64,000 nt of DNA, taken from positions 4,154,001-4,218,000 of the forward strand of contig OZ250151.1 in NCBI GenBank assembly GCA_965237725.1. The letters are read 5' to 3'. Below the pieces are notes generated by a model. It did not search any database, had not been told where the DNA came from, and saw only the letters and a list, made by a program, of their open reading frames with translations. Shown piece after piece: positions 34,904-43,405 of this stretch (its first letter is position 1; each line of letters opens with the position of its first letter). A program made the position numbers and the translations under genes. This DNA comes from G965237725 sp965237725 (GTDB taxonomy: Bacteria; Pseudomonadota; Gammaproteobacteria; Arenicellales; Poriferihabitantaceae).

Positions 34904-35800
34904 TTGGCTATTACCTTAGACTGGTTTGGTTGTACAACCTTTCGGTTAAATTCAGAAAATATAACGGTGTTCCTGGATGCTTACATCGACCGCGTCCCTG
35001 GCGCTGATGGGCCATTAGGTGCAACCGCTGCAGGGATTACAAAAGCAGACTGGATATTAATTGGCCATAGCCATTTTGATCATATATGGGGTGCAGAAAC
35101 CATTGCCATTAATACCGGTGCAACAGTAATTGGATCCTATGAAACTATCCGCTACATGCGGGCAGCGGGTGTACCCGATGATCAATTAATTCCCATTTCA
35201 GGGGGAGAACATATACCACTGGGTGATGGCATGATGGCTCATGTTTTTCCAGCACTCCATTCCTGTTGGTGGGCACCTTATGACGATGAACATCCAAGCT
35301 CTCCTTGCTTTGGACTGGAAGAGCTCGATTACTTTATCCGTGCAGATTTAGTAACAGAAAACATGGCAAAAGCCATGCGAGATTTAGGGACTCATGAAAA
35401 ACAACACCTTGCTGAAAGTATTAATGCCGACGGCGGTGATGGAGGTACATACGGCTATTTAATAGAAACCCTAGAAGGATCATTATTTTTCAAAGATACC
35501 CCCGGTCACTGGACGGGAATTATGAAAAATATTAGCGCCGACGTTGCAGTCCTCGGCGTAAGTGGCCGCCCCCATGTCGATGGCAGAACCCATCAAGGAT
35601 CGCTGGCAGAATTTGCCATATCAGAATGCAATATGCTGAATGCCCGCCGCTTCATTCCGTGCCACCACGATAACTACTTACCTGGATTTTCACGTCCTTT
35701 TGGCTCTGACGAACTGTCTAAATCAATTCAAAGCAAAACCAATGCGAAGTTTGTTGAGTTGGACTATTCTGGTGGCTATGAAATTTTTAAAGGACTATAA
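34904..35800 (+). CDS. MBL-fold metallo-hydrolase
   Basis: Metallo-beta-lactamase-fold enzyme. I prefer the TTG start at 34904 (MAITLDWFGCTTFRL) because GGAG lies about 9 bases before it; TTG 34889 is the longest option. The metal-binding HxHxDH motif reads GHSHFDHIWGAE, and further conserved His and Asp residues occur in FFKDTPGHWTGIM and CHHDNYLPG. N-terminal layout resembles the L-ascorbate-6-phosphate lactonase/YtnP group, but I cannot assign a substrate. No partner genes. Confidence 0.8.
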   Translation: MAITLDWFGCTTFRLNSENITVFLDAYIDRVPGADGPLGATAAGITKADWILIGHSHFDHIWGAETIAINTGATVIGSYETIRYMRAAGVPDDQLIPISGGEHIPLGDGMMAHVFPALHSCWWAPYDDEHPSSPCFGLEELDYFIRADLVTENMAKAMRDLGTHEKQHLAESINADGGDGGTYGYLIETLEGSLFFKDTPGHWTGIMKNISADVAVLGVSGRPHVDGRTHQGSLAEFAISECNMLNARRFIPCHHDNYLPGFSRPFGSDELSKSIQSKTNAKFVELDYSGGYEIFKGL

Positions 35801-35809
35801 ATTCTTTTA

Positions 35810-35830
35810 TTAATCCCGATCCGGGATTAA
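35810..35830. terminator. Strong hairpin between MBL-fold gene and pdxH
   Basis: TTAATCCCG-ATC-CGGGATTAA, a perfect 9-bp stem with a 3-bp loop starting 9 bp after the MBL-fold stop. No clear T-run follows, so it may be a rho-independent-like terminator or a small repeat. Further downstream is ACGGTTTTTTCCGT and a GGACCCGGGAATGACAG stretch of the kind repeated in many gram-negative genomes. Confidence 0.5.
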
Positions 35831-35948
35831 GCCCTTTGTAACGGGACGGAGCGATTCTTACGGTTTTTTCCGTTTCGTGAGATGGACCCGGGAATGACAG
35901 TATAATCAGCTGAGCCGAGGGAAAAATACACAAAATTTGATATAAAAA

Positions 35949-36587
35949 ATGAACGACTTAAAGAAACTGAAACAACTTTATTCGGACACCGGAATAAGCA
36001 AAGAATCCGTTAAAGTAGATCCATTTGAGCAATTTAAAATCTGGTACGACCAGGCGGTAGATTCCGGGATTGCTGAGCCCAATGGATTTTCTCTAAGCAC
36101 GGTTTCAAATCAGGGCAAACCATCCCAACGTACCGTACTGATGAAAGCCTATGATGACCAGGGATTTATTTTTTACACCAACCATCATAGTCGCAAGGGC
36201 GAGCAACTGGCTAACTATAATATCGTATCCATGCTATTTCCATGGTATGAATTGCATCGCCAAATTAATATTGAAGGTACGGTCTCCAGGATTGATGATG
36301 AGACCTCTCTGGAATATTTCAGGTCCCGCCCCCGTGGCAGCCAGATTGGTGCCTGGGCATCTCGACAAAGCGAAGAAATCGAATCTCGAACGGTTCTGGA
36401 ACAACAACAGACAGAAATTGAAAATCGATTTGAAGGGAAAGAGTTACCGCTGCCTTCGTTTTGGGGTGGCTACAGAGTTAATCCCACTCGGTATGAATTC
36501 TGGCAGGGTCGGACTCACAGATTACACGATCGAATTGTGTATAAACGATCAAATAATGACTGGAAAATTGTTCGACTTTCTCCTTAA
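35949..36587 (+). CDS. pdxH: Pyridoxamine 5'-phosphate oxidase
   Basis: FMN enzyme making pyridoxal 5'-phosphate from PNP or PMP; 212 aa. Signatures: FEQFKIWYDQAVDSGIAEPNGFSLSTVSNQGKPSQRTVLMKAYD, FFYTNHHSRKGEQL, the SRPRGSQIGAWASRQSEEIESR loop and the C-terminal FWGGYRVNPTRYEFWQGRTHRLHDRIVY. Length and motifs complete. ATG 35949. Confidence 0.97.
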   Translation: MNDLKKLKQLYSDTGISKESVKVDPFEQFKIWYDQAVDSGIAEPNGFSLSTVSNQGKPSQRTVLMKAYDDQGFIFYTNHHSRKGEQLANYNIVSMLFPWYELHRQINIEGTVSRIDDETSLEYFRSRPRGSQIGAWASRQSEEIESRTVLEQQQTEIENRFEGKELPLPSFWGGYRVNPTRYEFWQGRTHRLHDRIVYKRSNNDWKIVRLSP

Positions 36588-36777
36588 AGGGTTTTTACAC
36601 ACTCTGGGCACATAGGAGCCATTGAACCAACTCAAATTCAGCGACAGCAATCGCACAAACCTGGCATTGAAGCTGCGAAAGAAGCGGCAGGCTATCGTCA
36701 TGCCTGGTAGCTGATTGTGATTAAATAAGCAAGATCGAAGAAGAAATTCGGTGTGGTTACTAGTTAAGGTGTTCCTG

Positions 36778-37548
36778 ATGTTTAGAAAGACTTGCACGTT
36801 GGCGCTGGGCGTTTGTGTTCTGACTGCGTCGGTTCATGCCGGGGAACCGGTTTATAAGGCCGGCGATGTTTTCCAGGACTGTGACGACTGCCCGGAGATG
36901 GTGGTCATCCCTTCGGGCTCCTTCATAATGGGCTCGACCATCAACGAGCCGCAGCGCAAATCTAATGAGGGCCCGCAGCACCGTGTGACGATCCAGCAAG
37001 CTTTTTCGGTGGGTAAATTTGAGGTGACGCAGCGGGAATGGAAAGCACTCATGGGCAGCAACCCAAGCAATTTCAAAGGGCCGGATAACCCCGTTGAGAT
37101 AGTCTCGTGGAACGATGCGCAGGCGTATCTAAACAAGCTGAGCCGGAAGACAGGCAAGGATTATCGTTTATTGACTGAATCGGAGTGGGAATATGCTGCG
37201 CGTGCGGGGACGACGACGAGTCACTTCACAGGAGATCGTATTTCCGAATCTCAGGCCCGTTTCAATAGTTTAGAACCGGTTCCGGTTGGTAGTTTTGCAG
37301 CCAATTCCTTTGGTGTGCATGACATGATAGGTAATGTCTGGGAGTGGGTAGAGGATTGCTACAAGGACAGTTATCAGGGAGCGCCTGGGGACGGCAGCGC
37401 TATGACCCCGGGTTCGTGCAACAAGCGTGTTATACGGGGCAGCGCCTGGTATCACAGTCCGGCGACTCTACGTTCCGCCAGCCGCGCTGGGATATTCGTA
37501 GATTCCTGGGCCTATGTCATCGGGTTCCGTGTTGCCAGGCCACTGTAG
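36778..37548 (+). CDS. Secreted formylglycine-generating-enzyme-fold (SUMF1) protein
   Basis: About 256 aa from ATG 36778, selected because a signal peptide follows immediately (MFRKTCTLALGVCVLTASVHAG). The SUMF1/FGE-fold is evident: MVVIPSGSFIMGSTINEPQRKSNEGPQHRVTIQQAFSVGKFEVTQREW, PVEIVSWNDAQAYLNKLSRKTGKDYRLLTESEWEYAARAGT, MIGNVWEWVEDCY and a final RVIRGSAWYHSPATLRSASRAG...GFRVARPL. The paired cysteines that bind copper and oxidise substrate in true FGEs are absent in RGSAWYHSPATLRSASR, so sulfatase activation is unlikely. GC content is higher than in pdxH, suggesting transfer. Confidence 0.85.
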   Translation: MFRKTCTLALGVCVLTASVHAGEPVYKAGDVFQDCDDCPEMVVIPSGSFIMGSTINEPQRKSNEGPQHRVTIQQAFSVGKFEVTQREWKALMGSNPSNFKGPDNPVEIVSWNDAQAYLNKLSRKTGKDYRLLTESEWEYAARAGTTTSHFTGDRISESQARFNSLEPVPVGSFAANSFGVHDMIGNVWEWVEDCYKDSYQGAPGDGSAMTPGSCNKRVIRGSAWYHSPATLRSASRAGIFVDSWAYVIGFRVARPL

Positions 37549-37893
37549 AATTGACTTCCTGGCTCTTTACCATTTGCAGGGGATTAGGGCTTAAGCGTCT
37601 ATTATGGCTCGGAACCAGCCGATTAAAATTGATAGATAAGTGGTTCCTGCGGGTCGTTCAGAACCATTACTGCTGCGGTGCAGCAAGCTGTTCAAATTAA
37701 TAAAAGAAATGTCCGTGAAGGGCCGTTAACGACCTGAAGGCAAAAACAGCCGAACGGCAGCAATGAGAATATAGCGCCCTCTCAAATTATCAAAGTGAAC
37801 GGAAGCTTTTGGGAATTCACGACCATTCAAAAACCGTAAGATCAGATAGTAACTAGAAACCAAAATTATGGGATCAAATCTCAGTTTTAGCCT
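37549..37893. other. Intergenic region between FGE-like and Sel1 genes
   Basis: 345 bp between convergent genes. Contains short, possibly decayed repeat-like segments (for example GGGCCGTTAACGACCTGAAGGC followed by AGCCGAACGGC). No ORF with gene-like features, no transposase and no clean terminator are visible. Confidence 0.4.
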
Positions 37894-39537
37894 CTAGAGG
37901 GTAACCCCCATAATTCTGAGATTTTCAATTGCCACCAAATCTCCTTTTTTAGCCGCTTTCTTAAGCCAAAAAACAGCGTCGGACCGGCTGTAATTTACCC
38001 CTTCACCATTGGCATAAAGTACACCAAGGTTTGTTTGAGCACCTGGGTATCCTTGTTCTGCGGCTAGTCGATACCAGTGTGCAGCGCGTTCAAAATCCTG
38101 TTTAAGGGAAATACCCAGTTCGTAAGATGTACCAAGGTCGGTTTGTGCCCAGGCTTCACCCTGTTGGGCCAGTCTTAGGATTTTTGGCAGAGCTTCGGTA
38201 AACCACTTTTCACTTAGGTCAGAATTCTGGGAAACACTTCTTCCGTATCGATACATAACGCCAATTCGAAACTGCGCTCTGGAGATGCCTTCCTCTGCCA
38301 TGGGATAGAGCAATTCAAATGATTTGTTGTAGTCACCATCGTAATAAGCCTGAATGCCTTCTTCTAACTGTTTTTTATTCTTTTCGGTTAAAACCTGTTC
38401 CGCACTTGTTTCTTCTACCACAGTAAAATCATTTTCACTGATCGTGGGCTGTGTTTCCACGATTTCAGTGGTGTCTGTAGAATCTTCCGTTAGCGTGGTT
38501 TGTTCTTCAACCAGGTCTTCAATAATTGCATCTATTTCGTCATCAGAATTCTGCTGGTCAAGTACAATCTCGGGGCTGGAACCCAATTCATCGTCTTGCT
38601 CGATTTCTGGCAGTTGTGCAATTCTCGATTCAAGGGCCAATCTGATACTACCAAGACGTTTATTTTCGGAATCGATATCTTCGGCCTGGGCAAGAAATTG
38701 TTTGGTAAGGACCAGATTTTGATTCCGCAAGGCCTGATCCGCCTGATCCAATAACTGGTCAACCAATCGATCTAGCCCCATCAATGCCCGAGTATTTTCT
38801 GGGTCGAGCTCAAGAATTCTATTATATAAATCTTTAACTTTATTGTAGTTTATTGGCGTCGAATTTTCCGCTTCAGCGGCCTGTACCAGTGAGTTTTCAA
38901 TTTTCAGTAATTTTTCCTGCTCCTTTTGTTGACGGATTTTTGCTTCCGCTTCCAGATCGATCTGGATTTTTATATCTTTGCGCAGATCTATCTGAATGGG
39001 ATTCCCAGGTTGAATCACATCCAACTGGACCAGCCAGTTTTCAGCATCAGCGAAATCACCCAATTCAATAGCTGTTTCCGCATTATCAATCAGTAAATTA
39101 CGTATTTTGACCAATCCGGATTTGGCCTTATTGTTTTCTGGGTTTACCACCAGGATATTCTGATAATCATTCCATGCATTGTTATTTGGCGGTAAAACAA
39201 ATTGCTGGCGTTCAAGATTTTTTACAGCATTTCTAAAATGCGGATTTACTGAGTTTTCCAGGGTCTCTACTTCAAGATATTCATCAGCACGATCGTTATC
39301 TGTGCTGTTGGTAATTTCCATGGTTTCCTGTTTAATGATCGCTTCAGCCTGCTTGAGCTTATTGGCGGCGGCCTCACGGGACAGTTTTTTTACTGGATCG
39401 TAAACAACCTGATCCGTGGTCTGGTCCATCCAGACGTATGCAACAGACACCACAATAAGGGTTATTCCTAACCAGAAGACAGGATGCCCAAAAAATTGAG
39501 AAGACCATTTTGGGTTCTCTGAAAGTGGTGATGACAT
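37894..39537 (-). CDS. Membrane-anchored TPR/Sel1-repeat protein
   Basis: About 547 aa from ATG 39537 (MSSPLSENPKWSS); a longer start at 39585 adds 16 residues without features. One transmembrane helix near the N terminus (HPVFWLGITLIVVSVAYVW). Then come TPR-like units and a coiled-coil (EAEAKIRQQKEQEKLLKIE), an acidic, Asp/Glu/Thr-rich linker, and a C-terminal set of Sel1 repeats (AYYDGDYNKSFELLYPMAEEGISRAQFRIGVMYRYGRSVSQ and AAHWYRLAAEQGYPGAQTNLGVLYANGEGV). Probably a periplasmic protein-protein interaction hub. No enzyme motif. Confidence 0.85.
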   Translation of the reverse strand: MSSPLSENPKWSSQFFGHPVFWLGITLIVVSVAYVWMDQTTDQVVYDPVKKLSREAAANKLKQAEAIIKQETMEITNSTDNDRADEYLEVETLENSVNPHFRNAVKNLERQQFVLPPNNNAWNDYQNILVVNPENNKAKSGLVKIRNLLIDNAETAIELGDFADAENWLVQLDVIQPGNPIQIDLRKDIKIQIDLEAEAKIRQQKEQEKLLKIENSLVQAAEAENSTPINYNKVKDLYNRILELDPENTRALMGLDRLVDQLLDQADQALRNQNLVLTKQFLAQAEDIDSENKRLGSIRLALESRIAQLPEIEQDDELGSSPEIVLDQQNSDDEIDAIIEDLVEEQTTLTEDSTDTTEIVETQPTISENDFTVVEETSAEQVLTEKNKKQLEEGIQAYYDGDYNKSFELLYPMAEEGISRAQFRIGVMYRYGRSVSQNSDLSEKWFTEALPKILRLAQQGEAWAQTDLGTSYELGISLKQDFERAAHWYRLAAEQGYPGAQTNLGVLYANGEGVNYSRSDAVFWLKKAAKKGDLVAIENLRIMGVTL

Positions 39538-39705
39538 GGTGGAAATGGAGTTACAAAAGCTAAATTTAACTGCGAAAGATACCATATCTGGATGATAATT
39601 AATCTATTAATCGAATCTTCATTTAACCATCTCTTGTTATCTCTAATATCTTGTTATACCCTTCGCCGCAATTGCAAATCGATGGAATTTTTGTTGCAAT
39701 ATTGC

Positions 39706-39796
39706 GGAGAGGTGTCTGAGTGGTTGAAAGAGCACGCCTGGAAAGTGTGTATACGTTAATAGCGTATCGAGGGTTCGAATCCCTCTCTCTCCGCCA
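39706..39796 (+). tRNA. tRNA-Ser (GGA anticodon)
   Basis: Complete class II tRNA of 91 nt with encoded CCA (39794-39796). Acceptor 5' strand GGAGAGG (39706-39712) pairs with TCTCTCC. D-arm TGAGTGGTTGAAAGAGC follows. Anticodon GGA is at 39740-39742 in loop CTGGAAAG. The long variable arm GTATACGTTAATAGCGTATC forms a hairpin, and the T-arm is GAGGGTTCGAATCCCTC. Closely resembles E. coli tRNA-Ser(GGA). Confidence 0.97.
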
Positions 39797-39843
39797 AATT
39801 ATCAATGATAATATTAATTTGTCATTTTGCGAATTCGAATATA

Positions 39844-40164
39844 ATGCCAACTATAAATTTTATTCTCGCTGACGGCTCAACCCATGCTATTGAGGGTGAC
39901 GTCAATACGCCGGTGATGCACCTGGCTAAAAGAAATGACCTCGATGGCATTCTGGCTGAATGCGGCGGCGCCTGCTGTTGTGCAACCTGCCATGTACATA
40001 TCGATCCTCAGTGGGTTGGAAAAGTGCCAGAAATTGAGGAGGATGAACAAGATATGCTTGAATTTGCTGAGGGCGTTGATGAGTTCAGTCGATTGAGTTG
40101 CCAAATTAAAGTATCTGAGGAACTCGACGGACTGGTTGTCCATGTCCCTGAATCCCAGTATTAA
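39844..40164 (+). CDS. 2Fe-2S adrenodoxin-type ferredoxin
   Basis: 106 aa. Iron-sulfur ligands follow the adrenodoxin pattern: CGGACCCATCHV, with C-x5-C-x2-C, and a fourth Cys in LSCQI. Acidic patch IEEDEQDMLEFAEGVDEFSRLSC suits electron donation to P450-type or other oxygenases. ATG 39844 fits the domain start; the longer frame runs through the tRNA. Its stop is 2 bp from the acetoacetyl-CoA synthetase TTG, so they may be co-transcribed. It could supply electrons to oxygenases elsewhere, but the link is not shown. Confidence 0.9.
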   Translation: MPTINFILADGSTHAIEGDVNTPVMHLAKRNDLDGILAECGGACCCATCHVHIDPQWVGKVPEIEEDEQDMLEFAEGVDEFSRLSCQIKVSEELDGLVVHVPESQY

Positions 40165-40166
40165 CA

Positions 40167-42131
40167 TTGAATGATTCAACCCCACTTTGGCAACCATCCC
40201 CTGAATCCATTGAGGGCAGTAACCTTTGGGCATTTATACAATCAGTTTCCAAAGATCATTCCCAAGTCAAAGATTATAATTCTCTGTATCGTTGGAGCAT
40301 TGAGTCCAGCGATCAGTTTTGGGCGGCAGCCTGGAATTTCTTTGACATAATCCATAGTCAACCCTGGGATAGGGTATTGGACAATCCGGAAGCCATGCCA
40401 GGTGCGTCATGGTTTCCAGGGGCGCGGTTAAATTATGCTGAAAACCTGCTCAGGTATCGTGATCAAGGAACTGCGATAATTTTTCAGCAGGAAGTTAAGA
40501 AAGAGGAACCCCCACAAATCAGAACAATATCTTATGCGCAGTTGTATCAGGAGGTTGTTCGTTGCGCTGAGCTGATGAAATCTCTGGGTGTATCCCAGGG
40601 CGATCGGGTTGCTGGATACCTGTCCAATAATCCCGAAGCCATTATTGCCATGTTAGCAACAGCTAGCCTGGGTGCAATTTGGTCTTCCTGTTCTCCTGAT
40701 TTTGGCGTCAAAGGCGTACTCGAACGATTTGTACAGATTCAACCAAAGGTCTTATTTACAATTGATGGCTATCGATATAACGGTAAAGAACACGACGTGC
40801 TCGAATCCGTCCAAACGGTTATTGAACAGATCCCGAGTATCGAGAAAGTCATCGTAGTCCCATTTTTAAGAACCCAACCGGATATAAACACTGTTTCTAA
40901 TTCTATGTTGTTTGGTGATTTTGAAACCGCCGAAACCGAAATGGAGTTCGTCCAGTTACCATCTGATCATCCGCTGTATATTCTTTATTCCTCGGGCACA
41001 ACGGGCAAACCAAAATGTATCGTACATTCGGCAGGTGGAACATTAATTCAGCATCTTAAAGAGCATCAGTTTCATACGGACATCACCCGCGACGACAGAT
41101 TATTTTATTTCACTACCTGTGGCTGGATGATGTGGAACTGGCTTGTCAGTGGACTTGCGTCGGGTTGTACTGTGGTCCTCTACGATGGCTCACCGTTTTT
41201 CCCCGGCAAAAACAGTATGTGGCGAATGGCGGCAAATCTGGGAATTTCAGTATTTGGAACCAGTGCGCGATTCATTGCGGCCTGCGCAAAAACCAGGTCG
41301 GTGCCAAAGGATAATTTCGACTTGTCTCTATTACGGGCCATTTTGTCTACGGGCTCTCCACTAGTGGCTGAAAGTTTCGATTACATCTATCAGAACGTTA
41401 AACAGGATTTGATGTTATGTTCAATTTCTGGTGGTACCGACATCGTATCGTGCTTTGTACTGGGTAATCCCATGCGGCCAGTTTATCGAGGAGAAATTCA
41501 GGGTCGGGGTCTGGGTTTGGCGGTGGATATTTTTGAAGACGGTAAACCAATACGACAAAAACGCGGTGAACTTGTGTGCACAAAACCGTTTCCCTGCATG
41601 CCCATTGGGTTTTGGGGGGAGACAGATAATAAACGCTATCATGCAGCATATTTTGAACGTTTTGAAAATGTCTGGGCCCAGGGTGATTATGCTGAAATTA
41701 CGGCTAACGACGGCTTGATTATTTATGGACGATCTGACGCCGTACTAAATCCAGGTGGGGTTCGAATTGGAACTGCAGAAATTTATCGACAGGTTGAGAA
41801 GGTCGACCAAGTATTGGAAAGTTTGTGTATCGCCCAGCAATGGGATGGTGACGTACGGGTTGTTTTATTTGTAATGTTGAGAGAAAACGTGAAACTGACC
41901 ACGGAATTGAAAGCCCTGATTCGTAAAACCATTGCGGATAATACGACCCGACGTCATGTGCCGAAAAAGATTATTGGAGTTGCAGATATCCCACGAACAT
42001 TGAGTGGAAAAATTGTTGAATTAGCAGTTCGAAATATTGTCCATGGAGATGCAGTGAAAAATACCGATGCACTGGCAAATCCTGAGGCCCTTGAATACTT
42101 TCGTGATTTGAAGGAACTCCAGGAAAAGTAA
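40167..42131 (+). CDS. Acetoacetyl-CoA synthetase
   Basis: ATP-dependent ligase making acetoacetyl-CoA from acetoacetate; 654 aa, TTG start. ANL-superfamily motifs: phosphate loop LYSSGTTGKPKCIVHSAGG, ISGGTDIVSCFVLGNP (motif A5 region), GDYAEITANDGLIIYGRSDAVLNPGGVRIGTAEIY (hinge), and the catalytic Lys in RTLSGKIVELAV. The N terminus LWQPSPESIEGSNLWAFIQSV and the W/H-rich motif WSIESSDQFWAAAWNFFDI are typical of acetoacetyl-CoA synthetases rather than acetyl-CoA synthetases. Forms a unit with the thiolase and CoA-transferase downstream. Confidence 0.92.
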   Translation: MNDSTPLWQPSPESIEGSNLWAFIQSVSKDHSQVKDYNSLYRWSIESSDQFWAAAWNFFDIIHSQPWDRVLDNPEAMPGASWFPGARLNYAENLLRYRDQGTAIIFQQEVKKEEPPQIRTISYAQLYQEVVRCAELMKSLGVSQGDRVAGYLSNNPEAIIAMLATASLGAIWSSCSPDFGVKGVLERFVQIQPKVLFTIDGYRYNGKEHDVLESVQTVIEQIPSIEKVIVVPFLRTQPDINTVSNSMLFGDFETAETEMEFVQLPSDHPLYILYSSGTTGKPKCIVHSAGGTLIQHLKEHQFHTDITRDDRLFYFTTCGWMMWNWLVSGLASGCTVVLYDGSPFFPGKNSMWRMAANLGISVFGTSARFIAACAKTRSVPKDNFDLSLLRAILSTGSPLVAESFDYIYQNVKQDLMLCSISGGTDIVSCFVLGNPMRPVYRGEIQGRGLGLAVDIFEDGKPIRQKRGELVCTKPFPCMPIGFWGETDNKRYHAAYFERFENVWAQGDYAEITANDGLIIYGRSDAVLNPGGVRIGTAEIYRQVEKVDQVLESLCIAQQWDGDVRVVLFVMLRENVKLTTELKALIRKTIADNTTRRHVPKKIIGVADIPRTLSGKIVELAVRNIVHGDAVKNTDALANPEALEYFRDLKELQEK

Positions 42132-42215
42132 TATCCATTCTTGTGATTTCGTAATTTGCCCCTAGATTTAAATAACTATTTTCAATGAGGCATAAATTTT
42201 CAAAGAGTAAGGCTG

Positions 42216-43403
42216 ATGAATAAAAAACAAGTGGTTGTTGTAAGTGGTGTTCGAACCGCAGTAGGTACTTTCGGTGGAAGCTTAAAGGATCATAGTCCTG
42301 CCCAGCTGGGTTCCGCGGTAATTGCCGAAGCGGTAAAGCGTGCAGGAATCGATTCAAAAAGCGTTGGGCATTGTGTGGTTGGTAATGTAATTCATACTGA
42401 AGCCCACGATATGTATATTTCTCGTGTTGCTGCATTACAGGGCGGTCTGGATCACAAAACCCCTGCAGTCACTGTAAATCGGCTCTGTGGAAGTGGTATG
42501 CAAGCTATCGTCACCGCAGCACAACAAATCGAATTGGGAATTTGTCATACCGCAGTTGCAGCGGGAGTTGAGGTAATGAGTAGGGGCGGATATCTGGCTA
42601 CTGGGGCGAGATTTGGTAATCGCCTGGGCGATGGAAAGTTAATCGACATGATGCTGGCGGCATTACATTGTCCTATGGAACACTGTCATATGGGTATCAC
42701 CGCGGAAAACATCGCCGAGAAATGGGAAATCAGCCGAGAAGAGCAGGATGAATATGCCTTAACCAGCCATCATCGTGCACAAAATGCTATCGAGCAGAGG
42801 TACTTTAAATCCCAGATTTTGCCCATTGAGCTGAAATCAAGAAAAGGCAGTTCTTTTTTTGAACAGGATGAGCACGTTCGATTTGATGCCAAAGCCGAGG
42901 ACATGGCAAAACTGAAACCGGTATTCAAGGATGACGGCAGCGTTACTGCAGGCAATGCTTCAGGAATTAATGACGGTGCAGCAGCAGTAGTTTTAATGGA
43001 CAGCGAGCAATGTGAAAAACAGGGCATCAAACCCCGGGCTAAATTGTTGAAATATGCATTTGCTGGTGTCGAGCCCAAATACATGGGTATTGGTCCAGTT
43101 CCTGCGGTTGAAAATTTATTCGCAGACACCGATTTTTCGGTAAAAGATATCGATGTGTGGGAGGTTAACGAAGCATTTGCGGCCCAGGCTATTGCCGTTG
43201 CACGTGATCTTGAAATTCCTGCAGACAAACTCAACCCCAATGGCAGCGGAATATCACTGGGTCATCCGGTAGGTGCCACCGGGGTTGTCATTTCTGAAAA
43301 GGCATTATCGGAGCTTGAGCGCAGCAATGGTCAATATGCGGTAGTGACGATGTGCATAGGTGGCGGTCAGGGCATTGCCGCGTTGTTCGAAAGAGCACAA
43401 TAA
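42216..43403 (+). CDS. Acetyl-CoA C-acetyltransferase (thiolase)
   Basis: 395 aa. Active-site Cys in VNRLCGSGMQAI (near residue 90), His in NEAFAAQAIAV and GHPVGATGVVI, and the catalytic Cys in MCIGGGQGIA. The pattern fits biosynthetic/degradative thiolases of the AtoB/PhaA type. Next to acetoacetyl-CoA synthetase it can split acetoacetyl-CoA to two acetyl-CoA. ATG with nearby AAAGAGTAAGG region upstream. Its stop overlaps the region of the next gene's GTG. Confidence 0.93.
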   Translation: MNKKQVVVVSGVRTAVGTFGGSLKDHSPAQLGSAVIAEAVKRAGIDSKSVGHCVVGNVIHTEAHDMYISRVAALQGGLDHKTPAVTVNRLCGSGMQAIVTAAQQIELGICHTAVAAGVEVMSRGGYLATGARFGNRLGDGKLIDMMLAALHCPMEHCHMGITAENIAEKWEISREEQDEYALTSHHRAQNAIEQRYFKSQILPIELKSRKGSSFFEQDEHVRFDAKAEDMAKLKPVFKDDGSVTAGNASGINDGAAAVVLMDSEQCEKQGIKPRAKLLKYAFAGVEPKYMGIGPVPAVENLFADTDFSVKDIDVWEVNEAFAAQAIAVARDLEIPADKLNPNGSGISLGHPVGATGVVISEKALSELERSNGQYAVVTMCIGGGQGIAALFERAQ

Positions 43404-43405
43404 TA

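Noticed and set aside
39623..39850. Minus-strand ORF of 75 aa containing RRERDSNPRYAI
   Set aside because: It runs through tRNA-Ser; this peptide pattern is the standard false ORF from tRNA genes.
39706..40164. tRNA-Ser as an attachment site for an island
   Set aside because: The tRNA is intact, no integrase lies next to it and I see no second copy of its 3' end downstream.
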